Assembly (NCBI RefSeq): GCF_016887565.1
Contig: NZ_CP069396.1
Location: 2,879,001-2,943,000, forward strand
Source of the DNA: Archangium violaceum
GTDB taxonomy: Bacteria; Myxococcota; Myxococcia; Myxococcales; Myxococcaceae
Direction: 5' to 3'
DNA length: 64,000 nt
Shown here: one piece after another, positions 1 through 13,950 of the stretch
Numbering within the stretch: the stretch's first letter is position 1
Layout of the letters: every line of letters begins with the position of its first letter
Translations under genes and position numbers: made by a program
The notes under the pieces: generated by a model
Told to the model about the DNA's origin: nothing
Database searches by the model: none
Seen by the model: only the letters and a program-made list of their open reading frames with translations

Positions 1-1
1 G

Positions 2-760
2 GCCAATGGCCAGCTCCTCTTCGCCGACCGGCTGGCGACCGTCGGCCAGCTCGCCGCGAGCGTGGGCCATGAAATCAACAACCCGCTGGCCTTCATCCTG
101 GGCAATCTCGGCTACGTGAGGGAGGAGCTGGGCCGTCAGGGCACTCCCTCCTCGCTGGAGCGCGAGGAGTGGTTGGAGGCGCTCGCGGAGGCGCAGGAGG
201 GGGCCGAGCGGGTGCGCCTGCTGGTGCAGGATCTCAAGCTGCTCTCGCGTGCGGACGACGCGGGGAGCGAAGCGGTGGACCTGGGCGCGGTACTGCGGAG
301 CGCGTCGAAGATGGCGGCGCATGAGATCCGCCTCCGCGCGCGGCTGGTGATGCAGTCGGAAGGCGTGCCCCGGGTGCACGGCAATGCCGCGCGGTTGTGC
401 CAGGTGTTCCTCAACCTGCTCCTCAACGCGGCCCACGCCATCACCCCGGGAGCGGTGGAGCGCAATGAGATCCGGCTGATCGCCCGGCGAGGGGAGGGCT
501 CACGCGTCCTCGTGGAGGTGTCCGACACGGGCTGTGGGATTCCTCCGGAGAACCTGGAGCGCATCTTCCGTCCGTTCTTCACCACCAAGCCGGCGGGCGT
601 GGGAAGCGGGCTGGGCCTGTCGGTCTGCCACCGCATCATCACCGCGCACGGTGGAGACCTCTCCGTGGAGAGCGAGCCGGGCCGTGGCACCACCTTCCGC
701 GTGTCCCTGCCGGTCCACTCCGCCGAGCAGCCCTCTGCACCCGCGCCCCTGGTGGCATGA
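2..760 (+). CDS. Sensor histidine kinase, C-terminal part (5'-truncated by window edge)
   Basis: The reading frame is open from the first bases of the window, so this is the C-terminal part of a longer kinase. It starts inside the dimerisation/phosphoacceptor helix: the H-box HEINNP follows a typical GQLAASVG lead-in. A long two-helix HisKA domain is followed by a HATPase_c domain with an N-box (NLLLNAAHAI), a G1 box (DTGCGIP), an F-box region (FRPFFTTKP) and a G2 box (GSGLGLSV). It would autophosphorylate on the H-box histidine and pass the phosphate to a response regulator. No receiver domain is attached at the C-terminus, and no regulator gene follows: the next gene is convergent. The input domain lies outside the window, so the signal is unknown. 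The internal GTG at 62 is not a plausible start because the conserved helix begins before it. Confidence 0.9.
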   Translation, partial: ANGQLLFADRLATVGQLAASVGHEINNPLAFILGNLGYVREELGRQGTPSSLEREEWLEALAEAQEGAERVRLLVQDLKLLSRADDAGSEAVDLGAVLRSASKMAAHEIRLRARLVMQSEGVPRVHGNAARLCQVFLNLLLNAAHAITPGAVERNEIRLIARRGEGSRVLVEVSDTGCGIPPENLERIFRPFFTTKPAGVGSGLGLSVCHRIITAHGGDLSVESEPGRGTTFRVSLPVHSAEQPSAPAPLVA

Positions 761-771
761 GGGACGAGAAA

Positions 772-808
772 GCCCCGCCGCACCTCGGCTCGCGAGGTGG
801 GGCGGGGC
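772..808. terminator. Bidirectional intrinsic terminator between convergent genes
   Basis: The arms 772-787 and 793-808 form a 16-bp GC-rich stem with one mismatch around a 5-nt loop. It lies 11 bp after the kinase stop codon and about 30 bp from the end of the convergent outer-membrane gene. It probably ends transcription from both sides, although no strong U-tract is visible. Confidence 0.8.
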
Positions 809-838
809 GCGTCTTCGGGGTGCTCGACGCCGGGCGGG

Positions 839-1468
839 CTAGAAGCGGCCACCCACCATCAGACCGAAGTTGACCAGGTTGCCGCTGGTGTCACCATCCG
901 GATCGGCCGTGTCCGCGAACTCCTCGCCGAAGAGGACGCGGTACGTGGCGCGCGCGCCCGCGTAGATGCTCTCGCTGAAGCGGTAGTCCAGGCCCGCCGC
1001 GAGCGGTACCTCCTCGATGAAGTCGTTGTCGTAGAGGGAGTCCGCGCCGTCGGTGGCGTTGATGTAGCTCAAGCCGACGCCCGCTCCCACGTACGGCCGC
1101 AGCTTGTCGTCCATCACGAGCGGGCCGGCCTTGGCCAGCACGCCGACGTTGTAGCGGTACAGGGCCTGCTCGTCTCCGACGCGCACGTCGTCGATGGGCA
1201 GGCGCTGGCCCTCGATGCCGCCCTCGAGGCCGATGAGGCGCCAGGGCTGGGCCGCGGCCGTTATTCCGAGCAGCGGGCCCGGGGCCGTCCGGTCGCCCGA
1301 GTCACCGGTCAGGCCACCCACGCCCACGCGGACGTCCACGCCCACCTTGGTCTGGTTCTCGTCGTACTTGAGCTCCTGGCCCACGCGCGTGGCATCGACG
1401 GCCGCGAACGCCGAGCCAGCGGTGCACAGGGCCACCAACGCGAAACCACCCATCCACGAACGCCTCAT
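839..1468 (-). CDS. Outer-membrane beta-barrel protein
   Basis: This is a 209-residue exported protein. Residues 1-22 are a signal peptide (MRRS n-region, hydrophobic core, AFA cleavage site). The remainder is made of alternating amphipathic strands rich in Gly and aromatic residues, such as YVGAGVGLSY and YAGARATYRVLFGEEF. It ends in GLMVGGRF, with the terminal Phe typical of BamA-inserted barrels. The size and pattern match small 8-strand barrels of the OmpA/OmpW-like type (outer membrane beta-barrel superfamily). The cargo or role cannot be read from the sequence. It is a single gene, lying downstream of the PilZ-Hsp70 operon but separated from it by a hairpin, and it is convergent with the histidine kinase. 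Confidence 0.8.
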   Translation of the reverse strand: MRRSWMGGFALVALCTAGSAFAAVDATRVGQELKYDENQTKVGVDVRVGVGGLTGDSGDRTAPGPLLGITAAAQPWRLIGLEGGIEGQRLPIDDVRVGDEQALYRYNVGVLAKAGPLVMDDKLRPYVGAGVGLSYINATDGADSLYDNDFIEEVPLAAGLDYRFSESIYAGARATYRVLFGEEFADTADPDGDTSGNLVNFGLMVGGRF

Positions 1469-1542
1469 CTCGTCCTCCCATCATTTCGACACTGGGTGTC
1501 TGCTGGACGAAATCTGGCCATTCGTCCGGAATGAGAAGGTCT

Positions 1543-1559
1543 GAGCCCCGTCGGGGCTC
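1543..1559 (-). terminator. Hairpin after the alaS-lipoprotein-PilZ/Hsp70 operon
   Basis: A 7-bp all-GC-rich stem (GAGCCCC / GGGGCTC) with a 3-nt loop lies 69 bp beyond the stop codon of the PilZ-Hsp70 gene on the minus strand. It is followed by a weak pyrimidine tract. It is a likely terminator that separates this operon from the beta-barrel gene. Confidence 0.55.
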
Positions 1560-1627
1560 GGGTGCTCGTGCGCGACTCGGGCGTGACGTGGGCCGCTCGC
1601 AGGGCCCCTCGCTCCCCGGGGCGGTGC

Positions 1628-4426
1628 TCAGCGGCGTCCGAAGAGCTTGCGCAGGCCGGAGAGGAGCCCACCCGGACGATTCCCGGGCTCGCCCTCCAGC
1701 GGAGAGCGGGAGATGACGGCCTCCAGCTCCGCGTCCTCGGGCATGTCCGCCGCGAGGGTGACGGAGTGGCGCTTCACGCCGGGCAGGGTGGCCGCCAGCG
1801 ACAGGGTGCCGTCCTGCGAGAGGCTGAAGTGCACCTCGGCCTCGCCGGGGCGCTCGATGGAGAAGGAGAGGGTGCCGAGGTACTCGTTCTCCGCGGCCAC
1901 CGGCGAAGGCCCCTGGAAGAGCGCGAGCACGAGCGGCCCGGGCGTGATGGGGAGGACGAGCGTCTTCTCCGCGGGGAGGCGGGTGTTGCGCTCCAGGACG
2001 CGGCGCAGCGTGCCCCCGCGCTCGGCCACGCCGATGGGGACGGAGAGCACCTCGGAGACGGTGGCGCCGGGCTTGCCCGCCTCCGCGTCGAGGATGCCCT
2101 GGCCCAGCAGCGCCGCGCCGAGCGCCGCGGAGTGGGTGGCCTCCACGTCCGCGCGCACGGGCACGCCCAGGCTCTCCTCCAGCCGGCGGCGCACCAGCGG
2201 CGAGCGGCCCTGGCCCCCGAGCAGCAGCACCTCGTCGAGCCCCTGCGGCGTGAGCGCGCTGGACTCGAGCACCTGGCGCACGACGAGGGTGATGCGCTGC
2301 ACGAGGTCCGCGGTGAGGGCCTCCAGGCGCTCCCGGTCGAGGGAGAACGGGGGCAGGCCGCCCGGGAGGGGAACGGAGACCTGCTCCTGCTCGCTGAGGG
2401 CCACCTTGGCGGCCTCGGCGGCGGTGAACAGCGGGCTCCAGTCGGAGGGGTGCTCGGGGCGCGGGACGCCCTGGGCCTGGAGATCGCTGGCGATGGCCTC
2501 GGCGATGCGCGCGTCGAAGTCCATGCCGCCCACGGTGGGGTCTCCTCCGGTGGTGATGACCTCGAGGTCGTCTCCGGTGAGCTGGACGACGGACACGTCG
2601 AGCCCGCCACCGCCCAGCTCCACCACGAGGATGCGCTTGCGGGCGAGCCCCCGCTCATGGCCGAAGGCGAGCGCCGCGGCCGAGGGGGCGTTGAGGATGC
2701 GCAGGACGTTGAGCCCGGCGAGCGTGCCCGCCTCGCGCATGGCGGCGCGCTGCCGGTCGTCGAAGTGGGCGGGGACGCAGAGGACGGCCCGCGTGGCCTC
2801 GTGGCCGAGGAAGGTGGCGGCGGCGGACTTGAGCTCGCGCAGGAGCCGGGCGGCGAGCTCGGGCAGGAGGTGGCTCTGGCCGCGGAGCTCGATGCTGGCG
2901 TCACCGCGCGGGCCGGCGACGATGGAGAAGGGCAGGGGGCCGCCGAGCGCGCGCACCAGGGGCGAACGGGCGCGCAACCCGAGGAACCGGCGGAGCCCAT
3001 GGGCGGCGTGACGCGGAGCGCGCTCGGCCTCGGTTCGCGCCGCGGTGCCCACGAGGAGCTGGCCCGTCTCGTCGATGGCGACGAGCGAGGGGAGCGATGG
3101 GGTCTCGCCAAGGGTGATGAGCTGGAGCCGACCCAGATGGTGCACGGCGACACGCGCGCCCGAGGTGCCGAGGTCGATGCCGAGCACCACCTCGGGATGG
3201 GTGACCGTCACGGGAGGGGAGACGGCCACATCGAGAATGGCGCGCCGACGGCCCTTGAACTCCGGCGAGGGCGGACGGCGGAGCTCCTCGGGGAGGGGCT
3301 CGGTGGGCGCGGGCGTCTCACGGGCGGCGGGAGGCGCGATGGGCTCCGCCGTGACGGGAGCGGATGGTGCCGGTGTCTCGGTGACGGGCTCCTCTCGTGC
3401 GGAGGGCGGGACGGCGGGCTCCGCCGTGGTGGGCACGGGCGGTGCCGGTGTCTCGACGACGGACGGCTCCGCCGGAGCGGGAGCCGTCGGTGCCGGTGCG
3501 ATGGAAACGGGTAGTTCCGACTCCAGCGGGGAGATGAGCGAGGGCTCCAGGTCCTCGGGAGCAAGATGATCCAGGATGGCGTTGGCGATGAGATCCTGGG
3601 TCGTGGGTCGCGTGGATGCCTCGGGCGAGGGGCGCTCCGGGATCGCCGGGGCGGCAACCTCCGCGACGGTGGGCACCACGGATGCGGTGACCGGGACGCT
3701 CGCCGGTGCGAGGGCCTCGGGCGGCTCTGGGGGTGCAACTGGGGCCCGCTGCTCGATGGGAGCGGGAGGTCTCACCGCCGCCGGAGGAGGGGGCGCGGCC
3801 GGCTTCGGAGCAGGCGGGACCGCCTGCCGGGTTGGCACCGGGGCCGGATGCTTCGGAGGGGCGGCGCCGTTCTGTGACGGCGTGGCGGGTATGGCTGGCT
3901 TCGCCGCCGGCTTCGCGGCGGGCGTCGGGACCGGAGCCGCTGCCCTCGAAGCGGTGGCATCGGGCGCGGCCGGCTTCGGCGCCACGGGAGCGGCGGGGCG
4001 GGGCGGGTTCGCGGCCTGCTTGCGAAGCGCCTCCGCGGAGATGACGGGGCGCCCGCGCTTCGGCGCGGCCTGCTGGGGCTCATCCGCGCGTGGCTTCTCG
4101 GACGTGGGAGGAGTCTCGGTGCGGCGGGCCAGGATGCGGTCGATGAGCGCCTTGCTGTGCGCATCCAGGCGGACGAAGCGCACGGTCATGCCGGCGCGTG
4201 CGCCCTCGGTCTGCGCCTTCACCACCATGCCCTCGCCGCGCAGCAGGCGGCCTCCATCGGCCAGCACCAGCTCGAAGGCGAGCCCGGTGCCCTCGGGCTT
4301 GGGCGAGCGCGTGGCGATGAAGAGGCCCCCACGCGCGACGTTGGAGCCATACTTCTCGATGAAGTCCTCCTCCGTCGCGTACGGGAGGCGGATGCGCAGC
4401 GGGAGGAGCTTGGGCTCGACCGTCAC
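1628..4426 (-). CDS. PilZ domain - proline/alanine linker - Hsp70 (DnaK-like) fusion protein
   Basis: This 932-residue protein has three parts. Residues 1 to about 105 resemble the PilZ-type paralogous domain common in Myxococcus (LPLRIRLPYATEEDF, NVARGGLFIATRSP, GMTVRFVRLD), a fold that often binds c-di-GMP. Residues about 105-400 are a low-complexity Pro/Ala/Glu linker with repeated PAPTEP/ETPAP blocks. From about residue 412 there is an Hsp70 ATPase: phosphate-1 GIDLGTSGARVAV, phosphate-2 ELGGGGLDVS near residue 604, and adenosine motif LLLGGQGRSPLV. A substrate-binding beta domain follows (ERNTRLPAEKT, LFQGPSPVAAENEYLG). The helical lid seems to be missing and the end is a basic tail. The GTG start follows the upstream lipoprotein stop by 26 bp, so the two genes are probably cotranscribed. 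Canonical Hsp70 has DLGGGT at phosphate-2, so this copy is divergent. The classical Arg-rich c-di-GMP motif of PilZ is not evident, so ligand binding is uncertain. Confidence 0.88.
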   Translation of the reverse strand: MTVEPKLLPLRIRLPYATEEDFIEKYGSNVARGGLFIATRSPKPEGTGLAFELVLADGGRLLRGEGMVVKAQTEGARAGMTVRFVRLDAHSKALIDRILARRTETPPTSEKPRADEPQQAAPKRGRPVISAEALRKQAANPPRPAAPVAPKPAAPDATASRAAAPVPTPAAKPAAKPAIPATPSQNGAAPPKHPAPVPTRQAVPPAPKPAAPPPPAAVRPPAPIEQRAPVAPPEPPEALAPASVPVTASVVPTVAEVAAPAIPERPSPEASTRPTTQDLIANAILDHLAPEDLEPSLISPLESELPVSIAPAPTAPAPAEPSVVETPAPPVPTTAEPAVPPSAREEPVTETPAPSAPVTAEPIAPPAARETPAPTEPLPEELRRPPSPEFKGRRRAILDVAVSPPVTVTHPEVVLGIDLGTSGARVAVHHLGRLQLITLGETPSLPSLVAIDETGQLLVGTAARTEAERAPRHAAHGLRRFLGLRARSPLVRALGGPLPFSIVAGPRGDASIELRGQSHLLPELAARLLRELKSAAATFLGHEATRAVLCVPAHFDDRQRAAMREAGTLAGLNVLRILNAPSAAALAFGHERGLARKRILVVELGGGGLDVSVVQLTGDDLEVITTGGDPTVGGMDFDARIAEAIASDLQAQGVPRPEHPSDWSPLFTAAEAAKVALSEQEQVSVPLPGGLPPFSLDRERLEALTADLVQRITLVVRQVLESSALTPQGLDEVLLLGGQGRSPLVRRRLEESLGVPVRADVEATHSAALGAALLGQGILDAEAGKPGATVSEVLSVPIGVAERGGTLRRVLERNTRLPAEKTLVLPITPGPLVLALFQGPSPVAAENEYLGTLSFSIERPGEAEVHFSLSQDGTLSLAATLPGVKRHSVTLAADMPEDAELEAVISRSPLEGEPGNRPGGLLSGLRKLFGRR

Positions 4427-4452
4427 CGTCCGTCACCGCCTCCAGGAGGGCC

Positions 4453-5099
4453 TCATTGCTGCAGAGGCAGGCGAACGTCCTCGCCGCTGCTGGTGGGCAG
4501 CAGGAGGGTGAGCCCGGGAGCGAGAGCGGACGGCGGCACCTCGAAGATGAGGACGATCGAGTCGCGCTGGTCCTGCTCCCACGTGCGGTTCAGCTTGCGC
4601 GTGCCGGCGAGGGTCTGGGCGTCCTGGGCGATGGGGTAGTCCTTTCCTGCCGCGTCCACCACGCGCGCCGTCGAGAACGCGACGTGCGCGGGTTGAGAGG
4701 GATCGGTGCCGACGTTCTGGGCGATGAGCTGCACGCGGAGGAAGAGTTCCTCGGTGGTGAGGCCCACCTTGCCCGAGCCGCGCAGCGAGTGCAGCGACTC
4801 GAGTCCGGTGAGCTTCACGGCGAGCGTGTCCGCGTGCACGGTCGGGTTGGTGGAGGGGAGGGCGAGTGTCTTCGCCTCCTCCTCCTCCTGGCCCGTGGCG
4901 AGCCCGGCGAGCCGCGCGTTGGGGTCGGTGCTGTTGTCCGAGGGCGGCCCGGAGGGAGCGCCGCCCTGGTTCACGCGATCCACCTCCTCGCGCAGCTTGG
5001 CGAGGGTGCGGTCCTCGGGGGGGGCGGGCTCCTCCTTCTTGCAGCCCTCGAGGAGGGCCGCCGCGCAGAGGAGCGCCGCGAGGCCACGGGCGGACGGGC

Positions 5100-5103
<4 letters not shown>
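4453..5103 (-). CDS. Predicted lipoprotein in alaS operon
   Basis: The 216-residue product has a lipoprotein signal: a short basic n-region, a hydrophobic core, and the lipobox LLEGC with Cys at about residue 21, followed by KKEEPAPPED. The mature part has an acidic/coiled start (LAKLREEVDRVNQ) and then a beta-rich domain (FLRVQLIAQNVG, HVAFSTARVVDAAGKDY, SIVLIFEVPPSAL). That layout resembles the Ig-like DUF4352/telomeric-repeat-binding-like lipoprotein fold, but this is a weak fold guess. The ATG overlaps the alaS stop (ATGA), which implies translational coupling to alaS. The function is unknown. It is probably anchored at the inner or outer membrane; Asp is absent at +2, so outer-membrane sorting is likely. 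Confidence 0.75.
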
Positions 5104-7793
<2,690 letters not shown>

Positions 7794-7822
7794 GGTGAGG
7801 GTATATGCCACAAGTGGTGGGT

Positions 7823-7855
7823 GCGCTGCGTTTCTTATGGACCGGGCTAGGATCG
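7823..7855 (+). promoter_or_regulatory. Conserved promoter-like block upstream of first HEAT-like gene
   Basis: This block matches the block at 8635-8667, upstream of the paralogous gene, at about 27 of 33 positions. The two are identical over GGACCGGGCTAGGATCG (7839-7855). TAGGAT resembles a -10 box and ends 11 bp before the ATG, implying a very short leader. No consensus -35 is seen; GCTGCG occupies the expected position. Confidence 0.5.
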
Positions 7856-7864
7856 AAGCCTGAC

Positions 7865-8611
7865 ATGCGCTTCCCATCCCACCTTGTCGCCTGCTTCCTG
7901 CTTGTTCTCCCCATAACCGTCGTAGCCCAGACGAATCCCCAGACGGCCTCGCTCGGCCGGTTGCTGAGGAAGGGAGCCGAGCCCCCGCAGCGCATCCAGG
8001 CGGCCCGGGTGCTGGGAGAGTCGGAGGACCCGCAGGCGCTCCAGCCCCTGTGTGAGGGGCTCCAGGACCCGAGCGGGGAGGTGAGGGCGGCGGCGGCCGA
8101 GGCCCTGGGGAAGCTGGGCGAGGTGGGGGGCGTGGAGTGCCTGGAGGCTCGGAAGGAGGAGCCGGACGAGGCGGCCCAGGCGGCCATCACGGCGGCCCTG
8201 AAGACGCTGCGCGAGCTGAAGGCACGGCCCGCGCGTCTGTACGTGATGCTCAACGGGGTGAAGGACGCGACGGGGACGGTGCCTCCGGAGTGGGTGAAGG
8301 CCACCGAGGCGCGGATGCGGCGGAAGCTGACCCAGCTGGGCGCCCGGCTGGCCCCGGAGAAGGAGAGCGAGGCGGAGGCCCGGGGGGTGCTGAAGAAGGA
8401 GAAGATCCAGGGCTACCGGCTGATGGCGGAGATCCGCCCCGGACCCGATGGGGGGTTGAAGCTGTCGGTGATGTGCCTGCGCTACCCGGGCAAGCAGCTC
8501 ATCGGGAACGTGGAGGTGCAGGCGTCCGGAGCGGAGCAGGGGGACATGCTGGAGGCGCTGGCGCCCCGGGCCATCGAGGAGGCCGCGAGCTCGTTCGGCT
8601 GGAAGAAGTGA
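7865..8611 (+). CDS. Secreted HEAT-repeat-like protein, copy 1
   Basis: This 248-residue product has a cleavable signal peptide (MRFPSHLVACFLLVLPITVVAQ, cut after VVA). The mature start, TASLGRLLRKGAEPPQRIQAARVLGESEDPQALQPL, is followed by a second helical pair (GEVRAAAAEALGKLGEVGGVECL), which together resemble two HEAT/PBS-lyase-type repeats. The C-terminal half is alpha/beta (RLYVMLNGVKDATG, GYRLMAEIRP, LKLSVMCLRYPGKQLIGNVEVQASG) and was not assigned to a family. The ATG at 7865 gives the good signal peptide; the frame opens 20 codons earlier, but those residues overlap the promoter-like block. The next gene is a clear tandem paralog. Its function is unknown; a periplasmic or secreted scaffold is possible. 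Confidence 0.75.
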   Translation: MRFPSHLVACFLLVLPITVVAQTNPQTASLGRLLRKGAEPPQRIQAARVLGESEDPQALQPLCEGLQDPSGEVRAAAAEALGKLGEVGGVECLEARKEEPDEAAQAAITAALKTLRELKARPARLYVMLNGVKDATGTVPPEWVKATEARMRRKLTQLGARLAPEKESEAEARGVLKKEKIQGYRLMAEIRPGPDGGLKLSVMCLRYPGKQLIGNVEVQASGAEQGDMLEALAPRAIEEAASSFGWKK

Positions 8612-8634
8612 CGCCCCGCGGCGTGCCCGGGGGG

Positions 8635-8667
8635 GCGCTGTGTTCTTCGCGGACCGGGCTAGGATCG
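8635..8667 (+). promoter_or_regulatory. Conserved promoter-like block upstream of second HEAT-like gene
   Basis: This is the counterpart of the block at 7823-7855, with identical GGACCGGGCTAGGATCG at 8651-8667, and it also ends 10-11 bp before an ATG. It implies that the duplication carried its own promoter and that the two copies are coregulated. Confidence 0.5.
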
Positions 8668-8677
8668 GTTCCCAGAC

Positions 8678-9424
8678 ATGCGGCGCCCGTTCTCGCTTAT
8701 CGCTCTCTTTCTTCTCTCGTTGCCAGGGGCCGTCCTGGCCCAGGTGGACTCCCGGACAGCTTCCTTGAGCAAACAGCTCGGGAAGGGGACGGATCCCAAG
8801 CAGCGCTCACAGGCCGCGCTCGGTCTGGGGGCCTCGGATGATCCGGAGGCCCTGAAACCGCTGTGTGATGGGCTGAAGGATTCGAGTGAGCAGGTGCGGG
8901 CGGCCTCGGCCCAGGCGTTGGGGAAGCTGAAGGAGCTGGCCGGACTGGAGTGCCTCAAGGCCCGGAAGAGCGAGACGGATGCGGCGGCGCGGACGGCCAT
9001 CCAGACCTCGCTCCAGGTGCTGCAGGATTTGAAGGCACGGGCACCGAAGCTCTACGTGCAGCTCGGTGGGGTGAAGGACAAGACGGGCCAGCTGCGGCCG
9101 GAGGTGGTGAAGGTCACCGAGGCGCGGATGCGACGGAAGCTGACCCAGGTGGGGGCGTTGCTGGCTCCGGCGAAGGAGAGCAAGGCGGCGGCGCAGGGCG
9201 TCCTGCGCAAGCACGGCATCCACGGCTACCGGCTGCAGACGGAGATCCACCCCACGGAGAGCGGGGGCCTGAAGGTGAAGGTGGTGTGCATCGGCTACCC
9301 GGACCAGGCGCTGCTGGGCGACGTGGAGGTCCAGGCGTCGGGAGCGAAGCCCGAGGAGCTGCTCAAGGTGCTGGCGCCCCGCATCATCGAGGATGCCGCG
9401 GATACGTTCGAGTGGGATACGTGA
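8678..9424 (+). CDS. Secreted HEAT-repeat-like protein, copy 2 (tandem paralog)
   Basis: The product is 248 residues, the same length as copy 1, with the same layout: signal peptide (MRRPFSLIALFLLSLPGAVLAQ), HEAT-like helices (QRSQAALGLGASDDPEALKPL, EQVRAASAQALGKLKEL), then the alpha/beta domain (KLYVQLGGVKDKTG, ATEARMRRKLTQ-type helix shared with copy 1, VVCIGYPDQALLGDVEVQASG). The strongly kept blocks include VTEARMRRKLTQ and VEVQASGA. Divergence elsewhere shows that the duplication is not recent. It has its own copy of the promoter-like block, so it is probably transcribed independently. The function is unknown. Confidence 0.75.
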   Translation: MRRPFSLIALFLLSLPGAVLAQVDSRTASLSKQLGKGTDPKQRSQAALGLGASDDPEALKPLCDGLKDSSEQVRAASAQALGKLKELAGLECLKARKSETDAAARTAIQTSLQVLQDLKARAPKLYVQLGGVKDKTGQLRPEVVKVTEARMRRKLTQVGALLAPAKESKAAAQGVLRKHGIHGYRLQTEIHPTESGGLKVKVVCIGYPDQALLGDVEVQASGAKPEELLKVLAPRIIEDAADTFEWDT

Positions 9425-9475
9425 ACGAGTCAGAGGGCTCCAAGTAGTCTGAACGGAGGCCCCTGGAGGAGCCAC

Positions 9476-13633
<4,158 letters not shown>

Positions 13634-13950
13634 GGGGAAGGAGGGCCAAGCCTAGCCGTCTTCGGGCGTCATGCCGAGAAACCGGGCGTCCGGGGTCTGA
13701 TGGGGCGGGACAGTCTCCCTGGAGGACGCCGGAACGGAACGGGTGAGCAGGAGTTTCCGCTCGTGGACTTCACGCGGGGAGAGGGCGTGGTTCACCGGCC
13801 GCACCCGTGGCGGCGCGGACACACGCCCAAGGGCGTCCGACCGCTCGGCGCCGCGAACCGACCGTTCGGCGTGGAGGCCCTCGCGGGCGCGCTGGATGGG
13901 CCCAACCTTGCACTGCACCGCGCGACGAACTCGCGCCCCTGGAGTCCCGT
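13634..13950. other. 317-bp intergenic region, divergent promoters expected
   Basis: The region lies between the divergent starts of the helicase and the DUF4173-like gene. It must hold promoters for both, but I see no confident -35/-10 pair, hairpin or repeat. The small open frames in it look like shadows of the high GC content. Confidence 0.4.

Noticed and set aside
1562-3514. Long plus-strand open frame opposite the PilZ-Hsp70 gene
   Set aside because: It is a GC-rich shadow of the real minus-strand gene; it has no domain features and no ribosome-binding site.
8612-8634. Possible hairpin after the first HEAT-like gene
   Set aside because: The best stem is only 5 bp and poorly placed, too weak to call.
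13634-13950. Small open frames in the helicase/DUF4173 intergenic region
   Set aside because: No start context, no conserved motif, and composition like other shadow frames.
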